A DNA stretch of 64,000 nucleotides from an uncultured Sphaerochaeta sp. (GCF_963677075.1 NZ_OY781873.1:1054001-1118000); one strand, 5' to 3'; counted from the first letter of the stretch, positions 1 through 9,544 are shown. Translations and numbers: made by a program. Notes: generated by a model from the sequence alone, not told the origin.

Positions 1-1
1 G

Positions 2-1201
2 ACTTATTATCCCTTCGTGTTCCAACTTGCATATGGAGCCTTTGCATCTGCAAATTCCTTGCTTGAAGAGGCTGGCATGCTCATGGGGGCAAGTAAGTGG
101 TATATTTTCAGAACTATTACATTTCCCTTGATCCTTCCCAGTCTTGGTGCTGGTGCATTGTTGGTGTTTGTTCGTTCCATTGGAAATTTTGGTATCCCCG
201 CCATCATTGGTGGTGACAAGTATGTACTGCCCACCTTGATCTATTTCCGTGTCAACGGATTCTGGGATCTTAATGGAGCTGCTTCGATTGCAGTTATCAA
301 TGTATTGATTACTGCTTTGGTCTTGTATCTGCAGAAGCGTGTGATAAACCGGCATGAGTATGAGACTATTTCAGCAACCCACTCGGAAATCAAGCAGCAT
401 GAAGGTAAGGCAATCCGAATTATTGCAATTGTATATTGTGTGATTATCCTGGTTGTTTCACTCTTGCCACAGCTTACGATTATCGTGATGTCTTTCTATG
501 AGAAATGGGTTGGCTTGTTCCCGGAAGGGTTTACCTTGGCAAATTATATTAGGATCCCTCAGTACTCAAGGCACGAACTCTTTAACACGTTCTACTTGTC
601 AATTCTAGCCACAATTCTTGCAGCAGTTTTGGGAAGCTTGATTGCCTATATCACTGAGCGTAAGAAACCCAAGGGTGCTGCTTTGCTTGATATGTCAATT
701 ATGGCCCCCTTTATTTTGCCAGGAACCGTTGTATCGGTTGCATTGCTGTCAGCTTTTAGTGGAAGCAGTATGATCCGCCTTACTGGAACGTATACGATCA
801 TTGTTATTTCATACATGATCAGAAGAACCCCGTATGTTTATCGATCAGTATCTGCTAGCTTGTCCCAGTTGAATCCTTCACTGGAAGAAGCGTCAACCAT
901 CGCTGGAGCGAACTGGTTCTATACGTTCCGCAGGGTAAGTGTCCCCTTGATTATGCCAGCAATTATTAGTGGCTCCATTCTTACTCTTACAACGTTATTG
1001 CAGGAGTTGAGCACGACAATCTTGTTGTACAGTTCCAATACAAGAACGGTTCCCATTCAGATTTATGGTGCGGTAGCAGATGGAAAACTCGGGGAAGCAA
1101 GTGCTCTCTCAGTTGTTCTGCTGATCGTAGTATTTATAATTGTCTATCTCATGAACCATAAGCAGGGTAAGTCCATCGCTTCAAGTTTTAAGATGGGCTG
1201 A
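2..1201 (+). CDS. Fused two-domain ABC transporter permease (AfuB/FbpB type), 5' end cut by window
   Basis: Inner-membrane subunit of an ABC importer. The frame is open to the first base, so the N-terminus lies outside the window; about 400 residues remain. The visible part is hydrophobic and contains two copies of the cytoplasmic EAA loop that docks on the ATPase: LLEEAGMLMGASKW near the start and SLEEASTIAGANWF about 270 residues later. Two copies in one chain are typical of the fused AfuB/FbpB/ThiP permeases. These were long called iron transporters, but AfuABC of Actinobacillus imports hexose phosphates. The downstream nagA, nagB and phosphohexomutase genes make a sugar or sugar-phosphate substrate likely here; this is inference. 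The binding protein and ATPase are probably upstream, outside the window. Confidence 0.85.
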   Translation, partial: TYYPFVFQLAYGAFASANSLLEEAGMLMGASKWYIFRTITFPLILPSLGAGALLVFVRSIGNFGIPAIIGGDKYVLPTLIYFRVNGFWDLNGAASIAVINVLITALVLYLQKRVINRHEYETISATHSEIKQHEGKAIRIIAIVYCVIILVVSLLPQLTIIVMSFYEKWVGLFPEGFTLANYIRIPQYSRHELFNTFYLSILATILAAVLGSLIAYITERKKPKGAALLDMSIMAPFILPGTVVSVALLSAFSGSSMIRLTGTYTIIVISYMIRRTPYVYRSVSASLSQLNPSLEEASTIAGANWFYTFRRVSVPLIMPAIISGSILTLTTLLQELSTTILLYSSNTRTVPIQIYGAVADGKLGEASALSVVLLIVVFIIVYLMNHKQGKSIASSFKMG

Positions 1202-1210
1202 TCAAATTGA

Positions 1211-1237
1211 TGGTACCAGGAATTACTCCTGGTACCA
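1211..1237 (+). other. Perfect 11-bp hairpin in the permease-epimerase junction
   Basis: TGGTACCAGGA and its exact reverse complement flank a 5-base loop (ATTAC). It lies ten bases after the permease stop and 14 bases before the preferred epimerase start. No T-run follows, so it is more likely an mRNA-stabilising or processing element than a strong terminator. Confidence 0.6.
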
Positions 1238-1251
1238 GTGTGGGTTGTTGC

Positions 1252-2514
1252 ATGGATAAAGAGTTAGAATTCTACAGGACCCATCTTGCTTCACAGGTGC
1301 TTCCCTTTTGGGAAAAAGCTTTTGATGAAGAGTATGGGGGAGTCTTTACTTGTTTTTCAAACGACGGTGAGACCTTGCTTTCCCAAGATAAGTTCACCTG
1401 GTCACAGGCAAGGATGCTGTGGTGCCTTTCCTACCTGGTTAAGAGCACTGCTTGCAGTTTTGGTTTGTCCGAGGATCGTTTGAAAGGGTATCGGCGAGCG
1501 GCTGACAAGCTTTATATATTCCTCGATAGTCATGCATGGCTTTCAGCAGAGGATGAGGTGGCGGCCTTTCTGCTTGACCGTACAGGCAAGAAGAAAGAAA
1601 GTATTCCCGGAAAAGGATTGTATACAAGTTTTTACGCTGATTGCTTCCTGATTATGGCGTATTCTCGTTATTCACTCCTTTCTGATGACGCTTCAATTGC
1701 CAAAAAGGCATTATCAATGTATCGAAAGATGCTGAAAGTACTGTCTGGTGGGATAGTGAAAACTGAACCATATCCACTTCCTGCAGGAGCAGAAGCTCAC
1801 TCTGTGCCAATGATACTTTGCAACACAGCACATGAGCTTTCCCTGGCATTGATGGAATTTTATCCTGAGGAGGCCAGCGGCATTGCACAAGAGGCTGAGC
1901 ATTTTGCTTATACGATTCTTGAAAGATTTGTCGATCCGCAGACCTTGCAGGTACAGGAAGTGATTCTGAGTGAAAGACAGAATGTAACTTTGCTCGAAAG
2001 ACATCGTAATCCTGGACATACGGTAGAGAGTATGTGGTTCTGCTTAGATGTGCTCAATCCCGAGTATCACATGCAATTGGGGCAGATTGTTACAACTGCT
2101 TTGGACTTGGGTTGGGATACCGAGTATGGCGGCCTGTTCCGTTTTGTAGACCAAGATGGGGGCAAGGTTTCCGGCGATATGGATGCTTCATCATTTGCAC
2201 GTCTCGTTGCAGATACCTGGGACTACAAGCTTTGGTGGCCTCATAGTGAAGCGATCTATGCAAGTCTACGACTCTACCTTGAAACGGCAGATGAAACATT
2301 TTTTTCTTGGTACAAGAAGCTCAAAGCATATACCTTTTCAACATTTCCTGGTGAATCGGGTAAGGAGTGGGTACAGATACGGAAGCGTGATGGTACGCCT
2401 GAAGAAAAAGTGGTTGCTCTCCCGGTAAAGGATCCGTATCACATATTGAGAATGCTCTTGTTAACTATTGAGACGTTGGATAATTATATAAAGGATAAAA
2501 AACATGGTCTATGA
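1252..2514 (+). CDS. AGE-family N-acylglucosamine 2-epimerase / sugar isomerase
   Basis: Probably a cytoplasmic (alpha/alpha)6-barrel isomerase that interconverts a free sugar or N-acyl amino sugar at C2. Family signatures seen: FWEKAFDEEYGG near the N-terminus, WSQARMLWCLSYL, the histidine-bearing GHTVESMWFCLD, and LWWPHSEAIYA near the C-terminus; both histidines fit the catalytic pair known in RnBP/AGE enzymes. Length is 420 residues, normal for the family. An in-frame TTG at 1207 would add 15 residues, but those are read through a perfect hairpin and look unlike the family, so ATG 1252 is preferred even though its ribosome site is weak. It sits between an importer gene and a phosphohexomutase/nagAB block, which suggests GlcNAc/ManNAc or mannose-type interconversion. 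The exact substrate cannot be read from sequence. Confidence 0.85.
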   Translation: MDKELEFYRTHLASQVLPFWEKAFDEEYGGVFTCFSNDGETLLSQDKFTWSQARMLWCLSYLVKSTACSFGLSEDRLKGYRRAADKLYIFLDSHAWLSAEDEVAAFLLDRTGKKKESIPGKGLYTSFYADCFLIMAYSRYSLLSDDASIAKKALSMYRKMLKVLSGGIVKTEPYPLPAGAEAHSVPMILCNTAHELSLALMEFYPEEASGIAQEAEHFAYTILERFVDPQTLQVQEVILSERQNVTLLERHRNPGHTVESMWFCLDVLNPEYHMQLGQIVTTALDLGWDTEYGGLFRFVDQDGGKVSGDMDASSFARLVADTWDYKLWWPHSEAIYASLRLYLETADETFFSWYKKLKAYTFSTFPGESGKEWVQIRKRDGTPEEKVVALPVKDPYHILRMLLLTIETLDNYIKDKKHGL

Positions 2515-4102
2515 ATCATTGTCGGATAATGAAAAGATAGCTTTGAATACCAGCATGTTCAAAGCGTATGATATACGCACGAAGAGTGCAGCGTTACAAC
2601 CTGCGTTGATGATGAGACTTGTACATGCCGTCGGCAGATACTTGGTTGAAGTTCTACAGGTTGAACAGGTTGTAATTGGGCGTGATGCACGCCTCGCAGC
2701 TCCTGCCTTGATGGAAATTGCCATCGATGTTTTTGCTCTAGCTGGTCTTAATGTCAGTGTTAACCCGCTCCAGGTCTCCACATGCCAATTTTATTACAGT
2801 TGCATGCAGCACCCTCATGCTGCAGGAGTTATGTTTACAGCAAGTCATAACCCGGGAGCTTACATTGGGATGAAGCTTATGGCTCCAAGATTACAAACTC
2901 TGGCTATGGGAAGTGGCCCAAAAGGTGGTATTTCTTGCATCAGGGAGTTGTATTGCGAAGGGAAACCCTGCAATTTCTCTCCGATGAAAAGAGGGAAGAT
3001 AACCATTCATCGGTATCTTGATGAATATATTGCTTACTCATCTAAGCTAGCTGGTGTTGAAGAGAATAGCCTGCAAGATGTTTCCATCCTCACCGATTTC
3101 CTGTGTGGAGCTGCTGGTACAGAGGTAGCTGAGGCATTGGGAGATGCAGGAGCAAAGGTACGGGTACGGAATCTGGTACCGGATGGGAGGTTTCCTGCAG
3201 GTGATCCGAATCCAATTATTCTTGAGAGCATCAAACCAACATGGGAGCTGATGCGTAATGAACGCTTTGACTTTGGATTCTGTTTCGATGGCGATGGCGA
3301 CAGGATGGATGTAATGGATAGCCATGGAGTGCAGATGACACCATCCTTCAATCTTTCATTATTGATTCCAGAGATACTTTCATTTTTCAAACAGGTACAT
3401 AGAAGTGGTTACTTTGGGAATTCTCCTTGGTCGCCCAATATGTACTACGATGTTAAAGCCAATCCTCCTTCCATCGTCCAACAAGCAAAAACAGGCATGG
3501 ATGTTCACATTATCAGGAATGGGCATTCCTTTATCAAGGAAGCACTCCGAAAGAATCTTTACAAGCAATATTTTGTTGCGAGTGAGGAGTCTGCTCACTA
3601 CTACATGAATTTTCCTCTCGATCTTGATGATTATTCAAAGGGTTTTGCAGCTACGGAAAATACCCTTTATTTCACGCTTCTTACAGCAAAGATGTGGAGT
3701 CGTTATCCTGAGCAGTACGAGAAAGCCATGAAGATGCAGGAAAGTATTCACCGAGAACGTGAATGGCCGTGCCACTTCTTTAGTGATGTGTATCTTGAGC
3801 CTGTCGTTGCTGAGGTTGAGACTGCTTTCCGGAAAGAAGGACTGGAAATCTTCAAATCGATGGAAGATGGGGAAGATTTGGATGCAACACTGATGCGTTG
3901 TGGACTCCCAGAGCATATAGATGCTGGTACAAATTTACAGGGAGATTGGTTGCAGGTCGCCCAACGTATCAGTAGAAGTGAAGAAGGGATGGCTCGATGG
4001 GAAGTTGCATCCAGTAGCGCAGAAAGACTTGAGCAAGCAGTCCAGAGCATTCGTTCCATCACCGATCGGTATGTTGCACAGAATCTAGCTGAATACGAAT
4101 AA
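2504..4102 (+). CDS. Phosphohexomutase (phosphomannomutase/phosphoglucomutase family)
   Basis: Alpha-D-phosphohexomutase family, moving phosphate between C1 and C6 of a hexose or hexosamine. The active phosphoserine loop TASHNPG is present (Ser about 114), as are the metal-binding DGDGDR (about 262-267) and a sugar-contact loop in the EESAHYY region. Length is 532 residues, on the long side for bacterial PMM/PGM. The start ATG follows AAGGAT and overlaps the epimerase end by 11 bases, so the two are probably translationally coupled. A second divergent copy lies at 46531-48021 beside another importer. In this operon it may turn over a sugar 1-phosphate or hexosamine phosphate; substrate choice between mannose, glucose and glucosamine is not decided by what is visible. 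Confidence 0.88.
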   Translation: MVYESLSDNEKIALNTSMFKAYDIRTKSAALQPALMMRLVHAVGRYLVEVLQVEQVVIGRDARLAAPALMEIAIDVFALAGLNVSVNPLQVSTCQFYYSCMQHPHAAGVMFTASHNPGAYIGMKLMAPRLQTLAMGSGPKGGISCIRELYCEGKPCNFSPMKRGKITIHRYLDEYIAYSSKLAGVEENSLQDVSILTDFLCGAAGTEVAEALGDAGAKVRVRNLVPDGRFPAGDPNPIILESIKPTWELMRNERFDFGFCFDGDGDRMDVMDSHGVQMTPSFNLSLLIPEILSFFKQVHRSGYFGNSPWSPNMYYDVKANPPSIVQQAKTGMDVHIIRNGHSFIKEALRKNLYKQYFVASEESAHYYMNFPLDLDDYSKGFAATENTLYFTLLTAKMWSRYPEQYEKAMKMQESIHREREWPCHFFSDVYLEPVVAEVETAFRKEGLEIFKSMEDGEDLDATLMRCGLPEHIDAGTNLQGDWLQVAQRISRSEEGMARWEVASSSAERLEQAVQSIRSITDRYVAQNLAEYE

Positions 4103-4140
4103 CCTTGTAACAATATATTGCAAGGCAAGGAGGGCAAGTA

Positions 4141-5337
4141 ATGCAACTATTTACAAGTGCAATGATTATACTTGAGGATTCGATACTCCGAGATGCATAT
4201 CTCGTTGAGGACTCTGGTTTGATTATGGCATATGGCCCTATGCCGGTTCCAGATACCTTTAGTAAATATGTAAGCAAGGTATATGACTGTGCGGGTTTGT
4301 ATCTAAGTCCCGGCTTTGTTGACATCCATACGCATGGTTCTGGCGGTCATGACTATATGGATGGGACAGAAGAAGCGTTTATCGGTGCAGCTGCATCGCA
4401 TTTGCAGTATGGGGCGACCACGTTGTTGCCAACGACATTGGCTTCATCGGATGAGCATCTATTCAGGACGTTCTCGATATTTCAAACCGTAAAGAAATCT
4501 GAAGCGGTTCTGCCTCATCTTCCTGGGTTGCATCTTGAAGGGCCCTATTTCTGTCATAAAGAGAAAGGTGCGATGGAGGAGAGTCACCTCAGACTCCCAA
4601 CTCCAGAACACTATATAAATATCCTGGAACGTTCCCAAGGAACAATCCTGAGATGGTCGTTGGCTCCAGAACTACCTGGTGCGCTCGAGATGGCTGATAG
4701 GGTTATACGTGATGGTATTAACGTCTCTGCGGCTCATACTTGTGCGACATACGATGAAATGAGTGAGGCTTTTGATCATGGGATTAACCATTTGACGCAT
4801 TTTTATTCTGCAATGTCTTCGTTGACAAGAAAGGATGGGATGCGAATCCTGGGAGTGATTGAGAGTGGGTATTTGATAGATGGACTTACGCTTGAGGTGA
4901 TTGCCGATGGGATGCACTTGCCAGGACCACTTCTTAGGTTGATCTATAAATGTAAGGATCATGACCAAATCTGTGCCACTACGGATAGCATGCGTGCTGC
5001 TGGTATGGGACCAGGTCCTTCGATTCTCGGGCCAAAACTGGAAGGAACCCCAGTATTCGTTGAGGATGGTATTGCAAAAATGCCTGACCGAAGCTGTTTT
5101 GCTGGAAGCGTAGCAACATGCGATCGTTTGGTTCGAGTTCTTATGGCGGAAGTTGGGCTTTCTCTAGCGGAAGCAGTGAAAGCTTCCTCGTTACTTCCGG
5201 CGAGGTTTATGGGTTTGGACCAAATGACTGGTTCTATAGCAATTGGAAAACAGGCTGACTTGCTTGTCTTTGATCAATCCATTTCCATGAAACGGGTTTT
5301 TGTCTCAGGAAAGGAAATACAAATGGTCCATGCATGA
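4141..5337 (+). CDS. nagA: N-acetylglucosamine-6-phosphate deacetylase NagA
   Basis: Amidohydrolase-fold enzyme removing acetate from GlcNAc-6-phosphate to give glucosamine-6-phosphate. Metal and catalytic residues are visible: HTH at about 63-65 in the GFVDIHTHG motif, Glu about 133 in LEGPYF, His about 199 in SAAHTCA, His about 220 in LTHFYSAMS, and the catalytic Asp about 282 in ATTDSM. Length is 398 residues, as expected. A strong AAGGAGGG ribosome site lies seven bases before the ATG. It is directly followed by nagB, whose product uses the glucosamine-6-phosphate, so the pair feeds amino sugars into glycolysis. Confidence 0.95.
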   Translation: MQLFTSAMIILEDSILRDAYLVEDSGLIMAYGPMPVPDTFSKYVSKVYDCAGLYLSPGFVDIHTHGSGGHDYMDGTEEAFIGAAASHLQYGATTLLPTTLASSDEHLFRTFSIFQTVKKSEAVLPHLPGLHLEGPYFCHKEKGAMEESHLRLPTPEHYINILERSQGTILRWSLAPELPGALEMADRVIRDGINVSAAHTCATYDEMSEAFDHGINHLTHFYSAMSSLTRKDGMRILGVIESGYLIDGLTLEVIADGMHLPGPLLRLIYKCKDHDQICATTDSMRAAGMGPGPSILGPKLEGTPVFVEDGIAKMPDRSCFAGSVATCDRLVRVLMAEVGLSLAEAVKASSLLPARFMGLDQMTGSIAIGKQADLLVFDQSISMKRVFVSGKEIQMVHA

Positions 5338-5363
5338 ATGCTGGATTAGGAGGATGTTTTAGT

Positions 5364-6104
5364 ATGAGTATTACTATCAGTATCGCGGATACCCCACAGG
5401 AGTTGGGAAGAAAGGCTGCTGAAAAGATAGCGGGTTTTCTTCGTAATGCTATAGAGTCGACTGGTGAGGCAAGAATTATTCTTTCCACTGGAGCTAGTCA
5501 ATTTGAGACAATGGATGCTCTGACTAGGGAAGATGTTGACTGGAGCAGAGTAGAGATGTTCCACCTTGATGAGTATGTCGCTTTGCCGGAAAGCCACATT
5601 GCTAGTTTCAGGAAATATCTGAAAGAACGATTTGTTTCAAAACTTCCATTGAAGGCTGCCTATTTTGTAGATGGCGAAGGTGATGTGGAATCCAATATTG
5701 ACTCACTGACGAAAGAGCTTCGAAAGAAGCCTGTCGATGTGGGAGTAATAGGAATTGGTGAGAATGGGCATATTGCATTCAATGATCCCCCTGCAGATTT
5801 TGAGACAACAGTAGCATATAAAGTGGTCAACCTTGATGATCGTTGTAAACAACAGCAAGTTGGGGAAGGTTGGTTTTCTTCACTGGAGGAAGTGCCTACC
5901 CAAGCAATTACGATGTGTCCGAGACAGATCATGGAAGCAAAGCATATTGTATCAGCAGTTCCTCATGCGGTGAAAGCTGAGGCTGTATATAATACTGTTA
6001 CAGGAAAGGTTGATCCTATGGTCCCTGCCACACTGTTGAAAACGCATCCAGATTGGTATTTATACATCGATAAAGCAGCAGCAAAGCAGCTAATCAATAA
6101 CTGA
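5364..6104 (+). CDS. nagB: Glucosamine-6-phosphate deaminase NagB
   Basis: Isomerising deaminase converting glucosamine-6-phosphate to fructose-6-phosphate and ammonia in the cytoplasm. The catalytic HLDEY motif (about 67-71) and the GIGENGHIAFNDP loop (about 130-142, with catalytic His about 136) are intact. The start is set at ATG 5364, which follows AGGAGG at good spacing; an upstream in-frame ATG at 5334 overlaps nagA but would place the ribosome site inside the gene. Length is 246 residues, slightly short of the E. coli enzyme, which has a longer allosteric C-terminus. It is the last gene of the amino-sugar operon and is followed by a hairpin. Confidence 0.94.
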   Translation: MSITISIADTPQELGRKAAEKIAGFLRNAIESTGEARIILSTGASQFETMDALTREDVDWSRVEMFHLDEYVALPESHIASFRKYLKERFVSKLPLKAAYFVDGEGDVESNIDSLTKELRKKPVDVGVIGIGENGHIAFNDPPADFETTVAYKVVNLDDRCKQQQVGEGWFSSLEEVPTQAITMCPRQIMEAKHIVSAVPHAVKAEAVYNTVTGKVDPMVPATLLKTHPDWYLYIDKAAAKQLINN

Positions 6105-6110
6105 CCAATA

Positions 6111-6138
6111 ATTGGGGCTCCCTTATGGGAGCCTCAAT
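6111..6138 (+). terminator. Hairpin after nagB
   Basis: A 12-bp stem with one G-T wobble (core GGCTCCC / GGGAGCC) and a TTAT loop begins just after the nagB stop and lies between convergent genes. There is no clear T-run after it, so it may end transcription weakly or stabilise the mRNA end. Confidence 0.6.
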
Positions 6139-6187
6139 TGCGGGTGTGATAAGTCATATCTAATGGGTAGTTTCGGTTAGGTGTATG

Positions 6188-9100
6188 CTACACCATCCTC
6201 CTCCCCTCACTATGCCCAGGATCCATCTCAAGCACCTTCTTGAATGCCTCTTCTGCTTCCTTCTTGTTGTTCTTGCCTAGGTTGCCAAGACCAATGAGGA
6301 AGAGACAGTGAATCCTGTTTCTCTTTGATAGGTCTTCAGTGAATACCTGGAGATCAGGGAGAGAGACTGCAAAGTAGTCAATGCCCACCTCATCATCCAT
6401 ATGCTCCTTGCCATATCTCAAGAGCTCATCAAAACTGCTTGTTGCTTCTTGTTCTCTTCCAAGCTTTCGTAGTGCGAGACCCTTGTAGAGAATCTGATGA
6501 GGACTCTGGTCGTAGTAATACATTGCTCCACTGGCAGTCAACAATCCTCTTGTAGCCAGATTCCAATGATGTACTGCAAGCTCTTGGTTTTTCTCTTGCT
6601 CAAACAAGCACCCCAATAGGTAATGAACCTCATTGTCTTTATTGCCTTCAAGCTTACCCTCATGCAGGTTCTCTGGGTAGGTAAGTGCGTGTATCAAAAG
6701 GTCTTTTGCTTTTTCAGGATCAGATTGTTTCTTTGCCAACTCCACCTGCGTAATGACATATTGGGTTGCAATCTTGCCTTCCCCGCCTTCCCAAGGATGG
6801 AAACTGTATGAAAGCTCCAGTTCTTGTGCTCTCGCATAGTTCTTTGTCAGGTTCAACAGCGTGATGTACTCAATCATCAGATCATCACGGCGGAATACCA
6901 AATCAAGATGCTGCTCCAGGAAGGCTTTTCTCTCTTTCGGTTCTCTTCCGCACTTCTTATACAGCTGGTCGAGCTCAAAGAGCAGGCGGTCGTCCTCAGA
7001 ATCCAGAGAAAAAGCACGCTCAAGAGCCACTCTTGCTCTCTCTGGGTCTCCTTCCTGGTTGAAATATACCAAGGAGAGACAGCGAAGCGTCTTCGCATGT
7101 TCTGGGTTGCTTTTGTTGGCTTGTTCCCATGATTTTTTTGCTTGTTCATGTTCCCGTTTATCATACCAGTACGTGCCGAGGAGATAATGCACCTTCCAAA
7201 GGTGCTTATGGGTACTTGCGAGTGCTGTAAGGATCTTTAAATCATCAAGTGTGTTCGGGAAGTATGTACTATCCTCCAAGGATTCAGCTTGTGCCAGTAG
7301 GTTCTCTGTTTCCTTGGGGTCCGTGCTGTAGTATGCCTTGGAGTAGAGCACCATGGGGTTGGTAACTCCTTCTTGTGGGAGGAGGGCGAAGGCCTTCTCA
7401 TACATGCCAATCTCTGCGTACATGCCAGCGAGGGTCAAGAGACGATAGGAGCCAAGGGAGCAAACGTCATGCACGCTTGTGTTGTCTTGCCTATCTGTTT
7501 CTCCATCAGCTAGCAGATCGTGCGCAAGCGTATCAAATGGATCGATCTCAAGTGTCTCTCTGATGATCTCTTCAGCTTTTTCTCTGTTTCCTTGCTGCAA
7601 TTCTGCCAGGGCAAGGTAATTACGTGTTTTCAGGTTGTGGCTGTTTCTGATAAGGGATTTCTCCAGGAAGGCTGCTGCCTCACTATAGTGTTTCTTTCTC
7701 AGTTCCAGGATGCCTAGGTAGAGAAAACCCTGCTCCTGCTGTTTTCCGTCCCAGATAGCCTTGTAGAAGGCATCATAGGCTTCCTCAAAGCGTTTTTGGT
7801 GGAACAGGCTGAGACCGAGAAGTGTGTATGCCTTGCTGTCGATTGGATTGGGGTTGTGCTTGGTTGCCCTCTCAATGGCCGATCTAAAGAGGCTTTCGCT
7901 TTTTTCAAATAACCCTCTCTTCAGGAGCAGTTCACCATATCCAGTAGTACATCGGTAGTCCTTCGGATCTCGCTTGAGTGCTTCCTGATAGTAGGGTTCA
8001 CTTCTGAAGGTAGCGTGTCGATACTGCTCCAGGTGCACTGCGGCTAAGTACAGCTCTTCTACTGTATCAATGTTCTCGGGGGCAGGGATAGCTTTTGCTG
8101 GATCGGGAATATCGGGTGCTTGTTCCCTGGTTTGTATGCTTGAGGAAAGCAATCGCTCTCCATCGTTGGTGTAGAGCGATATGGTATGGGCTGCCTCTGG
8201 TATTGTTGTCCCAAAGCACTCTGCTGCCTTGAGTATGATTTGCTTGTCAAAGAGAACAACCTCGGAAGACGAAGTTACAACAAGTCTTAGGGAGACCTTG
8301 CTGCTCGCATAGAGTGAAAGCTTCTTTTGTTCATCCAGGGAGAGTAGTACGTCCTTGGTGGCGTTGATCACCCTGGGTGCCTGCTTGTAGGGGAGGAAGT
8401 ACTGGGTGAAGGTTTTCTCTTCTCCAGGTTCGAGGAACGTAAAGTCGGGCTGATTATCGGTGAAGACTCCAGTCATCAATTCTACATAGGGGCCATTCTC
8501 ATCGGTGAGATTCCTGTCCCAGGCCTTACCGAAATCACCACAACCCCATGTCCACTGTTTCTTTCCAGGAGAGATGTGGTGGTCGGCAATATGGAGAATA
8601 CCTGTCTGCTTCTGGTGGTCGTAGCTTCCCACGAAGTCATAGTCACTATGGTAAGCCATGTAGGAGGTGGGAACCGGGATGTTCTTGTAGCGGGAGATAT
8701 CGACTCCCTCACTATAGTCATGCTTGTAGTAGATGCCTGTGGCTATCGGGAAGGTCGATACATCCCGTTTGCCATGATCCATGACAGCATGCACATCAGG
8801 AGGGAAGATGGACTGGGTGTGGTCATTCACTGCAATGGCTGGGTTCGCCCACCAGAGAAAGGTTTGGGGGAACTGGGTTGGGTTGTACAACTGACCGGTG
8901 ATCTCGACATAGGCCTTGTCATCATAGAGGGTGATGGTGGCGGTGGAAGTGGTGCCATGCATTCTGTCTATGTCATGTAGCTGGATGCTGACTGAGTGCT
9001 TGCTTGCATCTTCCTTGGTCTGGTAATCAACCGGCATGAAGGTGGTCGGACGGTGGTGTTGGGGCCAGTTGAATTCGATGCCACCGCTGATCCAAGGCCC

Positions 9101-9418
9101 CAGGAGTCCCACCAACGCTGGCTTGATCACCTCATTGTAATAAACAGCATCCTCACCGGTGGTCTTGTCCAGAATTCGGTGAATCCTTCCTCCGAGTTCA
9201 GGCAGTACCATGACTTTTAGATAATTGTTCTCCAGGAAGATGGCAGTATAAGGTTGGTCATGCTTAACATCGCCGACCGTCTCAATGATGGGGTATGGGT
9301 ATACTCTCCCACTACTGCCCTGATAGACCCTGTTCTCAAAGAACATAGGGTTTGCATTGGGCTCTCCAGTTGTATAGGTGGGTATTGTTACCATTTCTTC
9401 CCAGATTCTTGCGTGCAT
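6188..9418 (-). CDS. DUF5107 domain protein with long TPR region
   Basis: A 1076-residue cytoplasmic protein; no signal peptide is seen. Residues about 25-340 match the DUF5107 pattern, which appears related to aldose-epimerase-like carbohydrate-binding folds (for example LPELGGRIHRILDK and GGIEFNWPQHHRPTTF). From about 460 to the end there are many tetratricopeptide-type repeats with the W-LG-Y-A-F-P spacing (for example AYTLLGLSLFHQKRFEEAYDAFYKAI). A strong AGGAGG lies eight bases before the ATG. It is divergent from two AraC regulators next to a glycoside-use operon, so a role in sensing or processing a sugar or glycoside is plausible. The biochemical function is not known from sequence. 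Confidence 0.75.
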   Translation of the reverse strand: MHARIWEEMVTIPTYTTGEPNANPMFFENRVYQGSSGRVYPYPIIETVGDVKHDQPYTAIFLENNYLKVMVLPELGGRIHRILDKTTGEDAVYYNEVIKPALVGLLGPWISGGIEFNWPQHHRPTTFMPVDYQTKEDASKHSVSIQLHDIDRMHGTTSTATITLYDDKAYVEITGQLYNPTQFPQTFLWWANPAIAVNDHTQSIFPPDVHAVMDHGKRDVSTFPIATGIYYKHDYSEGVDISRYKNIPVPTSYMAYHSDYDFVGSYDHQKQTGILHIADHHISPGKKQWTWGCGDFGKAWDRNLTDENGPYVELMTGVFTDNQPDFTFLEPGEEKTFTQYFLPYKQAPRVINATKDVLLSLDEQKKLSLYASSKVSLRLVVTSSSEVVLFDKQIILKAAECFGTTIPEAAHTISLYTNDGERLLSSSIQTREQAPDIPDPAKAIPAPENIDTVEELYLAAVHLEQYRHATFRSEPYYQEALKRDPKDYRCTTGYGELLLKRGLFEKSESLFRSAIERATKHNPNPIDSKAYTLLGLSLFHQKRFEEAYDAFYKAIWDGKQQEQGFLYLGILELRKKHYSEAAAFLEKSLIRNSHNLKTRNYLALAELQQGNREKAEEIIRETLEIDPFDTLAHDLLADGETDRQDNTSVHDVCSLGSYRLLTLAGMYAEIGMYEKAFALLPQEGVTNPMVLYSKAYYSTDPKETENLLAQAESLEDSTYFPNTLDDLKILTALASTHKHLWKVHYLLGTYWYDKREHEQAKKSWEQANKSNPEHAKTLRCLSLVYFNQEGDPERARVALERAFSLDSEDDRLLFELDQLYKKCGREPKERKAFLEQHLDLVFRRDDLMIEYITLLNLTKNYARAQELELSYSFHPWEGGEGKIATQYVITQVELAKKQSDPEKAKDLLIHALTYPENLHEGKLEGNKDNEVHYLLGCLFEQEKNQELAVHHWNLATRGLLTASGAMYYYDQSPHQILYKGLALRKLGREQEATSSFDELLRYGKEHMDDEVGIDYFAVSLPDLQVFTEDLSKRNRIHCLFLIGLGNLGKNNKKEAEEAFKKVLEMDPGHSEGRRMV

Positions 9419-9515
9419 GAGAGTATCCTCCTGCCTGCCATTGTAGCAGGGAATAGTGGATACGTATTAAGAAAAGTTGCTCATTGATTTTGATTTCTTG
9501 CTCTTTTTTTCGGCA

Positions 9516-9544
9516 TTGTGTTTCTGCTAAACATGGACTATTAT
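9516..9544 (+). promoter_or_regulatory. Predicted sigma70-type promoter for the AraC pair
   Basis: TTGTGT, a 17-base spacer and TATTAT lie 45 bases before the first AraC start, in the 171-base gap shared with the divergent DUF5107 gene. Prediction by eye only. Confidence 0.4.

Noticed and set aside
1207..1251. Longer start for the AGE epimerase at TTG 1207
   Set aside because: The extra residues are encoded by a perfect hairpin and do not resemble the family.
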